DNA of 33,976 nucleotides, taken from NCBI GenBank assembly GCA_001602845.1, contig LUZE01000004.1, positions 1-33,976 on the forward strand, read 5' to 3'. The stretch comes from Bacteroidales bacterium Bact_13. GTDB lineage: Bacteria; Bacteroidota; Bacteroidia; Bacteroidales; UBA932. The notes under the pieces were generated by a model. It was given only the letters and a program-made list of their open reading frames with translations, had not been told where the DNA came from and searched no databases. Position numbers and translations under genes: made by a program. Shown piece by piece: positions 1 through 7,757 of this stretch; the stretch's first letter is position 1, and each line of letters begins with the position of its first letter.

Positions 1-1620
1 CATTCCATGAGGGCTGCGGCGAAGTTCTTCCGGGCGTTGTCATACTTCTTCGTATCTTCTTCCGTATAAAGGGTTCCGTAGATGGACATCAGCTTTTCCA
101 TGACGCTATAGTAGAGCGAAGCCGCCGGATCGGCCGTCAGCTCCTCCAGCGAAGCGGCCTTGACCTTCTCATAGTCCGTGAACAGCGAATTGTCGAACAA
201 GCCGTCCACATAGGCGGGAATATCCATCGTAGCGAAGTCCTGATCCGGGATCACGGGGAAGTTTTCCGGCTTGGCATTCTTGCGATAGAAATCGAGCAGG
301 GCCACTGCTTCCTTCCGGTCGAGCTCCACCACGTAGTCACGATAAGCGCGCTGCAGGCGGTTCTTCGCGGACTCCAGGGCTGCCGTGGAATCGACGCCAC
401 GCTGCAGCTCCCGGCTGAAAATGTTCATCATGCTGCCGAACATGCCGGTCAGTTCAATGCGGTACGGTGCCTCGACGATCAGGTCGACGGCAAGTCCATC
501 TGCCGAATTCTTCTGCACGTATTCCGCAATGTCCTCCACAGGCGTGCCGTAGCGTGCCTTGCGGGCGGGATCGGCCTCGATCCAGGCCTTCAGCGCGGCT
601 TCCTTTTCCTCCTCACGGCCGATGATGTTCAGGTTTTTGAACGCGAGCTCCTCGCCCTGCCACTTCTTCCAGCCATTGGCACTGCCGGCGTACTTGTTGG
701 CATACTTGAGCTGGACGGACGGGTCCGCACACATAGCCTCCCACATAATGTCCTGGCGGATGGTGCGGGCATCGATGGACACACGGTTAGAGGCGATCAT
801 TTCCTTCAGCTCCTCTGCCGTCTGGTAGCGCTGCGTACGGCCCGGATAGCCCATGATCATCGCGTAATCGTCTTCCTGCACGCCCTTGAGCGAGATCTTC
901 AGGCTCCTGGCGGGACGGTACGGCACGTTGTCGAGGCTGTAGTCGGCCGGCATGTTGTCCTTGCCGGCATAGACGCGGAACATCGAGAAGTCGCAGGTAT
1001 GGCGAGGCCACATCCAGTTGTCGGTCTCACCGCCGAACTTGCCCATGGATGCCGGCGGAGCGCCCACGAAACGGACGTCGGTATAGGTACGGTAAACAAT
1101 CCGATAGAAGATATTCTCGTTGTAGAATCCCGTCACCGTGACGCGGCAACCGGGGTTCGCCTTACCGCCCTCGTCGATCAGGCCCCTGCGGGCAGCCTCC
1201 TTGTCTTCAGCCGCCTCCATCGTGGCCGTCACATCCTCCATCGAGACCAGGAAGGTCACGCTGAGTCCCGGAACCGGAATCTCCTCGGCCAGTTCGTTGG
1301 CCCAGTAGCCTTCCATAAGGTAGTTGTGATCATCGGTCGACAGGCCCTGGATGCTGCTGTAGCCGCAGTGGTGGTTGGTCACCAGCAGGCCGCGGTCTGA
1401 AATCATCTCGCCGGTGCACCCGCCACCGAACTGGACGATGGCGTCTTTCAGCGACGACTTGTTGATATTGTAGATTTCCTGTGGCGTCAGCTTGCAGCCG
1501 GCAGCCTTCAGGTCTTTCTTGTTCATCTGTTGGATCAGGGGCAGCAGCCACATGCCTTCATCGGCGATGGCACCCAGCGAAAGGGTTAGTGCTGCGAAAA
1601 GTAAGAGAATTCTTTTCATG
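1..1620 (-). CDS. S46 family dipeptidyl-peptidase (DPP7/DPP11-like), C-terminus truncated by the window edge
   Basis: Minus-strand reading from ATG at 1620 is open to position 1 (absent from the ORF track because it has no stop). Contains ISDRGLLVTNHHCGYSSIQGLS, GGETDNWMWPRHTCDFSMFRVYAGKDN and MIMGYPGRTQRY, typical of S46 peptidases. Upstream -7 box TATCTTTG (minus, 1644-1651). Confidence 0.9.
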
Positions 1621-1679
1621 TTTACGGATTGATTATATTTGGACAAAGATAGAAAAAAAGCCGGAAAAGCGGATAGTAC

Positions 1680-3125
1680 CTAGTACTTGACGCAGCGATA
1701 CGAAGAATTCAGGGAATTCATGAGGTAGTTGGGCGCATTGTGCCGCAGGCCGAAGATTTCGTGGCCTGATGCGTCATGTTCCGTCACAAGCCGGTTGTTT
1801 TCCTGCTCCTGATGGCACCATCCCCATCCTACCACAAAGTGGTCGCCGAACCAGCCGACCGCACCGCAGGCCATGCTGAAATACGCGCTGCCGGCAGGAA
1901 GCAGGTCGCCGCCGCCCGTCACTTCGCCAGTCTCAGGATTGATTTGCAGGCGGAGGATTCGGGTACAGGGCGGCGTATGGCCGTTGCCGTTGTCAAACAG
2001 TGTCAGTGTGTTGTCCTCGTGAAGCGTAGCGTAATGCTGGCCGTAGAAACACTGTCCTTCCGGCAGTTCCGCGCCCGCAATGCGCCAGAGGATGTCGCCG
2101 GTTCCACCGGCCCGGTCAATCTTCACCAACGAGCAGAGATGCCTGAACGAGCAGAGCCAGTTACCATCAGGCAGCACCTGGACGCTGTTGAAATGCACGC
2201 AGTCGTAGCTGGTATCGAACACGGAGCTCTCCCAGGCAGACATCTCCGGATGGTCGCTACTCCACCAGTCGAAGACCACTTTCCCATCCTGCACTTCCTG
2301 CAGATAGGCCACACAACGGGACTTCCCCGCCACTTCCCGCTCGGTGTACATCGAAAGGATATAGTGGTCGGGCGAGAAGAAATAGAAATCGTGGCCGTCG
2401 ATGGGCTCGCCGTCCGGCAGGTGGCCGTCCCTGCTGGCCTTGGCATGGATGGTCTTCACCGGGCGATACTGCTCGTCAAGCAGCACGCGCATGCCCGGGT
2501 TATACCCCGTGAAGGCCCGGTCGGCGAAAGCCGGGTCGGGCGCATGGTAGCTGTAGTACGTCTTGCCGTCCAGGATATGCTTTTTGAAATCCCAGTATCC
2601 GTTTTCATTCATCGTCCCATCCTTTTCGCTCGGATCGAAACGGTAGAACAGCAGTTGGCCGTCGTTGTTGTATTTCTGGATGAGGCGGCGGAAAATGAAC
2701 GACAAGTAGAAGTCGCCCGGCACCTCGCCTTTTCCATTGGCCACGATCGGCGGAATGCGGCTGTTAAGCGTGTTCAGCAGGACCGTTCCTTCCTGGCCTC
2801 CTGTGGTGTATCGGATCTCGATCTGGCGGTCTGACGACAGTTCCGGCACGGAAAGGGCGCACCGGCCCCGCTTCACGGCGACACCGTCGATACGAATCTT
2901 CTTGAATTCCGCGGCGTTCAGCACCTGGATCTCCGCGTCGAATTCAGTATTCAGTGTGATCAGGTCGACAGGCTCCGCGGCCGGCAGGGCAATGTCGTAA
3001 GTTTCGCCATTGACACAGAGTTGTATTTCAGTGGCCGGGACCTGCTGTTTGCCGCAAGACGCCAGTACTGCCGTCGCCGCCAGCAGCAGCGACAGGGAAA
3101 GAAGACGGAAAGAAAGGAGTTTCAT
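1680..3125 (-). CDS. Aryl-sulfate sulfotransferase-like lipoprotein
   Basis: 481 aa; lipobox LLAATAVLASCG; HFNSVQVLPDGNWLCSFRHLCSLVKIDRAGGTGDILWRIAG and QHYATLHEDNTLTLFDNGN match the arylsulfotransferase (ASST) family pattern. Confidence 0.8.
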   Translation of the reverse strand: MKLLSFRLLSLSLLLAATAVLASCGKQQVPATEIQLCVNGETYDIALPAAEPVDLITLNTEFDAEIQVLNAAEFKKIRIDGVAVKRGRCALSVPELSSDRQIEIRYTTGGQEGTVLLNTLNSRIPPIVANGKGEVPGDFYLSFIFRRLIQKYNNDGQLLFYRFDPSEKDGTMNENGYWDFKKHILDGKTYYSYHAPDPAFADRAFTGYNPGMRVLLDEQYRPVKTIHAKASRDGHLPDGEPIDGHDFYFFSPDHYILSMYTEREVAGKSRCVAYLQEVQDGKVVFDWWSSDHPEMSAWESSVFDTSYDCVHFNSVQVLPDGNWLCSFRHLCSLVKIDRAGGTGDILWRIAGAELPEGQCFYGQHYATLHEDNTLTLFDNGNGHTPPCTRILRLQINPETGEVTGGGDLLPAGSAYFSMACGAVGWFGDHFVVGWGWCHQEQENNRLVTEHDASGHEIFGLRHNAPNYLMNSLNSSYRCVKY

Positions 3126-3148
3126 CGTGACAAGCTCATTTTATGGCT

Positions 3149-3156
3149 TAAATATA
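3149..3156 (-). promoter_or_regulatory. Bacteroidetes-type -7 box (TATATTTA) for the arylsulfotransferase gene
   Basis: TAnnTTTG-like octamer 24 nt upstream of the start at 3125, in AT-rich sequence. Confidence 0.45.
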
Positions 3157-3219
3157 ATCATTTTCCACCAGAACCCTTCCCATTTAGTGGCATTATCGAT
3201 TCCACAAGAATAATTTGCG

Positions 3220-3227
3220 TATCTTTG
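3220..3227 (+). promoter_or_regulatory. Bacteroidetes -7 box TATCTTTG
   Basis: Exact TAnnTTTG, 20 nt upstream of the ATG at 3248. Confidence 0.55.
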
Positions 3228-3247
3228 TTCAACAACACTGCAGAAGC

Positions 3248-3640
3248 ATGGAATACAACGGAATCGAACGGCCGGCCAGCACGCCGGACTTTATCACGGA
3301 ACTGAAGCCTGACGAGATCTTTGTTTTCGGGTCGAATCTGGCGGGAATGCACGGCGGCGGGGCCGCCTACGCTGCATGGCGGAAGTTTGGCGCCATCATG
3401 GGCCAGGGCGTCGGGCTGCAGGGCCAGAGCTATGCCATTCCAACGATGCAGGGTGGCGTGGAGACCATCCGGCCCTATGTCGACGAATTCATCGCCTTCG
3501 CGAAAGCACATCCGGAGCTGTTCTTCTACGTGACGCGCATCGGCTGCGGCATCGCCGGTTTCCGCGACGAGGAAATCGCCCCGCTATTCACCGCCGCCCG
3601 CGGCGTTCCCAACATCTGTCTTCCTGAGAGTTTTCAATGA
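3248..3640 (+). CDS. A1S_2505-like / macro-domain-like small protein of unknown function
   Basis: From MEYNGIERP: IFVFGSNLAGMHGGGAAYAAWRKFGAIMGQGVGLQGQSYAIPT, resembling the A1S_2505 family often annotated in phages. Start chosen at ATG 3248 downstream of the -7 box. Confidence 0.65.
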   Translation: MEYNGIERPASTPDFITELKPDEIFVFGSNLAGMHGGGAAYAAWRKFGAIMGQGVGLQGQSYAIPTMQGGVETIRPYVDEFIAFAKAHPELFFYVTRIGCGIAGFRDEEIAPLFTAARGVPNICLPESFQ

Positions 3641-4257
3641 TAGACTGCCACTGCCACATCCTTCCCGGCCTCGACGACGGCGCCGCCGATCTGGAGGAAT
3701 CGCTGTACCTGTGCCGCTGGTTCGTCAAGCACGGCTACACGGAAGTCGTATGCACCTCTCACCGCACACGGCTCTATCCCAATACGGCCGAAACCGTAGA
3801 GCAAGCCGTGGCGGCACTGCAGCAGGAACTTGATAGTCAGGGAATTGCACTACATCTAACCCCTTCGCTAGAATACCGGATCATTCCCGAGACCTGGCGC
3901 CCCGACCGGCTGCTGACCTGGCAGGGGAACCATCTGCTGGTGGAACTCCCGTTGAAGAATCCGGCCAAGATGGGCAGCCTCGTTCCGGAAGATGAAATCC
4001 GTCTGCTGGTTGAAGAAGGCTATCAGCCGGTATTGGCCCATCCGGAGCGCTATCTATGGGCTACGCCGGCCGACTACGACCGCTGGCACGCCGCTGGCGC
4101 CCTCTTCCAGCGCAACATCGGCTCCGTCGAGGGCTTCTACGGCAGCCCCGCCGCCGAGCGCGCCCGCTATCTGCTCAATAAAGGCTGGTATTCCCTCATC
4201 GGCTCCGACCTCCACAACCGCCGCTACGCCGACTTCTTCGACGGCATTCTGAAATAA
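3637..4257 (+). CDS. PHP-type tyrosine-protein phosphatase (CpsB/YwqE-like), paralog 1
   Basis: MIDCHCHILPGLDDGAADLEESL ... LAHPERY ... LIGSDLHNRRY; PHP metal-binding pattern. ATGA overlap with the upstream gene. Confidence 0.85.
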   Translation: MIDCHCHILPGLDDGAADLEESLYLCRWFVKHGYTEVVCTSHRTRLYPNTAETVEQAVAALQQELDSQGIALHLTPSLEYRIIPETWRPDRLLTWQGNHLLVELPLKNPAKMGSLVPEDEIRLLVEEGYQPVLAHPERYLWATPADYDRWHAAGALFQRNIGSVEGFYGSPAAERARYLLNKGWYSLIGSDLHNRRYADFFDGILK

Positions 4258-4262
4258 CTTTC

Positions 4263-4297
4263 GGGCAAGGTGTCAGGGTTAAAATCAGACCTTGCCC
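4263..4297. terminator. Bidirectional hairpin between convergent genes
   Basis: Perfect 9-bp arms GGGCAAGGT (4263-4271) / ACCTTGCCC (4289-4297) between the convergent ends of the phosphatase and epimerase genes. Confidence 0.6.
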
Positions 4298-4301
4298 AAC
4301 T

Positions 4302-5180
4302 CTACCCCAGAATCTCAATCGTGTAGGTAAACGTATACTTCCCGCCGGGCGCGACGCGATGAATATATGTCCGGCCTGAGATGTCACCGGTATAGCCATA
4401 CACATCGGTAATACCGCACCAGGGCTCCAGGCAGACGAAGGGGCAGCCCGGCTTGTTGGGCGCCCAGATGCCGTAGGCCTCGGCCTGCGGGCAGTCGACG
4501 CGCAAGACGGGTTTCCCAGACTTGTCGCAGAGTTCCGCAATGGCCACCTGGCCGTTCTCGAAGAGCAGGGCGTCGTGGGCGAACGTCTCGGCCGTCACGG
4601 GTGTTTCAGTTGTATAGTGCACAGGGGTCTCGTGCGGCACGCGGTTTCCTTCTTTCAAGCCCGAAACCTCAACGGGGCTCACCGGACGGCCTTCCTTGTC
4701 GAAATAGCGCACATAGCCATGCACGGCGTCGGCCTCATTGTAGTCGGGCAGCAGGAAGCCGGGATGGGCGCCGATCTGGGCATACATGTCACAGGAATCG
4801 TGATTCTCAATGGTCCAGACAATCTCCACGCTGCTGCCTTTCAGCCGGTACTCGGCTTCCAGCGTAAAACGGTAGGGATAGTTGTCATGAGGCTCATCCA
4901 TCATCCGCATCCGGCCCTTCCCCACTTCTTCGAACTCGCAATCGCGCGCGAAGCCGTGCTGCTTCATGGGATAGGTCTTCCCATTGATGTGAATCTCGTT
5001 GTTGTACGGTTTGCCGACAGCCGGAAAGAGGATCGGCGCGTGGCGGTTCCAAAAAGCAGGATCACCGCTCCACATGTATTCCCGGCCGTCCTTGACCAGG
5101 CTGACCAGTTCCGCCCCGTGGGGCGCCACCTCGATGGCGAGGATTTCGTTGGAAAGAATCATGGTCTGTTTATTTGGCAA
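4302..5180 (-). CDS. Aldose 1-epimerase family protein (LacX-like)
   Basis: 292 aa; ILSNEILAIEVAPHGAELVSLVKDGREYMWSGDPAFWNRHAPILFPAVG, QIGAHPGFLLP, CLEPWCGI. Start may be the internal ATG at 5162. Confidence 0.85.
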   Translation of the reverse strand: MPNKQTMILSNEILAIEVAPHGAELVSLVKDGREYMWSGDPAFWNRHAPILFPAVGKPYNNEIHINGKTYPMKQHGFARDCEFEEVGKGRMRMMDEPHDNYPYRFTLEAEYRLKGSSVEIVWTIENHDSCDMYAQIGAHPGFLLPDYNEADAVHGYVRYFDKEGRPVSPVEVSGLKEGNRVPHETPVHYTTETPVTAETFAHDALLFENGQVAIAELCDKSGKPVLRVDCPQAEAYGIWAPNKPGCPFVCLEPWCGITDVYGYTGDISGRTYIHRVAPGGKYTFTYTIEILG

Positions 5181-5757
5181 TCGGACGGGCGGGCCAGCCG
5201 TAATCCTGGTACTGCGTCACGGAGAGCTTCTGGTCCTTGACAAAGGCTTCGATGGCGGCACGACGGGCTTCTTCGCGGGCGTTCTCGTCGGAGGCTACTT
5301 TCCGGTAGGCGTCGTAGTGTTCGCCGAAGATTTCCTTAGCGCTCGCCTCAAAATCAGCGCCATCAGCCACCTGTTCGAAATCCCGCAACTCATAGCCGTA
5401 TTCCACCTTATCGAGATAGATGCGGCCCGGATGATTGCCGCCCGACACGGTTTCGAGCACATCGCCGTTCTGGTTGTAATTGAACACCCAGAAATCACCC
5501 CAGACCAGGACTTCATCGGAATCGTTTTTTTCAACGGCGACAATCGTCTCAAAAGGAATGGCGTATTCACCCGGTGCGTAAGTAGCGCCTATCTCATTGG
5601 CCAGCATATAGTTGATGGCAAAGAGACAGTCTTCATCGACTTCAATCTTTTCCGTCGATACAGTTGATTCAGCGGCATTTTTGTCCTTCTTGCAGGAAGA
5701 CAGCATGGCAACGCAGGCCACGGCCAGCATCAGCAAAATAATGGATAATTTTTTCAT
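5170..5757 (-). CDS. Lipoprotein of unknown function
   Basis: MKKLSIILLMLAVACVAMLSSCKKDK lipobox; -7 box TATATTTA on the minus strand at 5783-5790. No family recognised. Confidence 0.7.
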   Translation of the reverse strand: MKKLSIILLMLAVACVAMLSSCKKDKNAAESTVSTEKIEVDEDCLFAINYMLANEIGATYAPGEYAIPFETIVAVEKNDSDEVLVWGDFWVFNYNQNGDVLETVSGGNHPGRIYLDKVEYGYELRDFEQVADGADFEASAKEIFGEHYDAYRKVASDENAREEARRAAIEAFVKDQKLSVTQYQDYGWPARPIAK

Positions 5758-5870
5758 AACGTCTATACCTTGTTTCAAACTTTAAATATAGACATTTTTG
5801 AATACGCTGCCAAAATCGCAGAATACAGTCGGTGGACGATAATTCGAAATGTCTTGCAAAAAAGTTTATG

Positions 5871-5878
5871 TAACTTTG
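5871..5878 (+). promoter_or_regulatory. Bacteroidetes -7 box TAACTTTG
   Basis: Exact TAnnTTTG, 13 nt upstream of the ATG at 5892. Confidence 0.5.
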
Positions 5879-5891
5879 TAAAAATGCTCTT

Positions 5892-6866
5892 GTGATGAAA
5901 AGAATCCTCTCTTTCTGCATTGTGGGGCTGGTGCTGGCGGGTGTGCTGGTGACGGCCTCATCGGGACGCAAGGCCTCGAATTTCAGGCTCCTTTACTGGA
6001 ATATCCAGAACGGGATGTGGGACGGGCAGCCGGACCACTACGACCGCTTCGTGGCGTGGGTCAAGGCACAACGGCCCGACGTCTGCGTGTTCTGCGAGGC
6101 GGCGACGATCTTCAAGGACGGCACGGACGACTACATGCCGGAGGAGGAGCATTACCTGCCGGAGGGCTGGAGCGAATTGGCCCGCCGCTACGGTCACAAA
6201 TACGTGTTCCTGGGCGGCTGGCGGGACGACTATCCGCAGGTCATCACGTCGCGCTCCCCCATCGAGGAAGTGGCCCGCATCACGGGAAATGAGGACACGC
6301 TGGTCTGCCACGGGGCGGGCTGGGCGCGGCTTCGCGTGCATGGCAAGGATTTGAACATCGTGACGCTGCATACCTGGCCGCAGGCGTATGGATTCCGTGT
6401 GCCAAAGGAGGACCGGGAACGGAGCAGGGCTGCGCGCGAGGGTGATTATTACCGGCGGACGGAGATGGAGTACATCTGCTCGCACACGATCGGAACGCTG
6501 CCGGCGGAAGAAGCAGCCGGCCAATACTGGATGATGATGGGCGACTTCAACAGCCGATCGCGCGTGGACAACTGGGTCTATCACTATCCGGAGGATGACT
6601 CGCGGCTGCTGGTCCACGACTACATACACGCCGCGACGCCCTACATCGACGTAGTCCACGAGCGGCATCCCAATGACTTCTTCACCACGACAGGCGGCCG
6701 GGCCCGCATTGACTACGTCTATTGCACCCAGCCGCTCTACGACTGCATCGTTTCAGACCACATCGTCTCGGACGACTACACCACCCCCGTCCGGAATCCC
6801 CAGAAGATCTCCAACTTCTGGCATCCTTCCGACCACCGGCCCATCGTCGTCGATTTTAACTTCTAG
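5892..6866 (+). CDS. Secreted endonuclease/exonuclease/phosphatase family protein
   Basis: Signal-like N-terminus; LLYWNIQNGMWD, VCVFCEA, MGDFNSRS, RIDYVYC, PSDHRPIVVDF are EEP-fold motifs. Confidence 0.85.
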   Translation: MMKRILSFCIVGLVLAGVLVTASSGRKASNFRLLYWNIQNGMWDGQPDHYDRFVAWVKAQRPDVCVFCEAATIFKDGTDDYMPEEEHYLPEGWSELARRYGHKYVFLGGWRDDYPQVITSRSPIEEVARITGNEDTLVCHGAGWARLRVHGKDLNIVTLHTWPQAYGFRVPKEDRERSRAAREGDYYRRTEMEYICSHTIGTLPAEEAAGQYWMMMGDFNSRSRVDNWVYHYPEDDSRLLVHDYIHAATPYIDVVHERHPNDFFTTTGGRARIDYVYCTQPLYDCIVSDHIVSDDYTTPVRNPQKISNFWHPSDHRPIVVDFNF

Positions 6867-6868
6867 CT

Positions 6869-7726
6869 TTAAATATGACGCCCGAGATAGTTCAGTACAT
6901 ATTCGTGATATAACGCCCGGTCTTCGGGCTTCCAGAAGCCGTGGCCGGCCTTGAAGATCAGATGCAGTTCGCAGTGGTCGTAGACATTGGAAGCCTTCGC
7001 TGAATACTCCGGCTTCACCAGGCCGTCTTCCGTGCCGTGGACAATCAGCACGTCACCCTGGTAGCCGGCAATATCCCTGTAGATGTCATATCCGTCGTAG
7101 AAGCGCTCGTAATAAGCGCGGCCGATGTTCATACCCATGAAATTGACCGTTTCGGGCACGTCGGCCAGCGTGGGATAGAGCGCAAAGCCGTCGTCCGGGA
7201 TGCAGAGCGCCGGATAGATGAGCAGGATGGCCCGGATCTTTTCAGCCACCTGCGGCGCCGTGATGGCCGACACGCAGCCGCCCTGGCTCTCGCCCAGCAG
7301 GAACACGCGTTCCGGGTCCACGCAGTCCCAGCCGCGTACCATCGCCAGCACGTCCATCAGATTCTGCCGCTCCGAGAAGATGGACATGTCCTCCGTCCGC
7401 CCTTCGCTCTGGCTGCGGGGCGAACCGCCCGCAAAATCATAGCAATAACACACATAGCCAGACTTGGCCAGCGTATCGACCAACGGATAGAAACCGTGGT
7501 GCGTCGCGCCGTAGCCGTGCGAGAGAATCACGGCCGGATGCTTGCCCGGAGCCTTCGGCATGAAAGCCTCTCCATAGATTTTGTTCCCGTCGCTCGTGCA
7601 GCAGATCTCCTGCATCGTGTACGACGGATCTTCCGGCGGCGTCATCTGCCAGCGCGGCTGCGCATACAGGCAATCAGAAAGGACGAAAAGCAGGACGCTC
7701 AGAAAGGAAAACTTAAAAATCTTCAT
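6869..7726 (-). CDS. Secreted alpha/beta hydrolase (dienelactone-hydrolase/acyl-peptidase-like)
   Basis: MKIFKFSFLSVLLFVLSDCLYAQ signal; VILSHGYGATHHGF, LLGESQGG nucleophile elbow, VHGTEDGLV, KAGHGF. Confidence 0.85.
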   Translation of the reverse strand: MKIFKFSFLSVLLFVLSDCLYAQPRWQMTPPEDPSYTMQEICCTSDGNKIYGEAFMPKAPGKHPAVILSHGYGATHHGFYPLVDTLAKSGYVCYCYDFAGGSPRSQSEGRTEDMSIFSERQNLMDVLAMVRGWDCVDPERVFLLGESQGGCVSAITAPQVAEKIRAILLIYPALCIPDDGFALYPTLADVPETVNFMGMNIGRAYYERFYDGYDIYRDIAGYQGDVLIVHGTEDGLVKPEYSAKASNVYDHCELHLIFKAGHGFWKPEDRALYHEYVLNYLGRHI

Positions 7727-7757
7727 ATCAGTGTGAAACAATTATCGTAACAAATGG

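Noticed and set aside
787-1551. Short ORFs in the left-edge region
   Set aside because: They overlap the S46 peptidase reading frame, which is open on the minus strand from 1620 to 1 and shows family motifs.
6864-6871. 2-nt gap between the convergent EEP and alpha/beta hydrolase genes as a possible special junction
   Set aside because: Tight convergent stops are common and no structure was found there.
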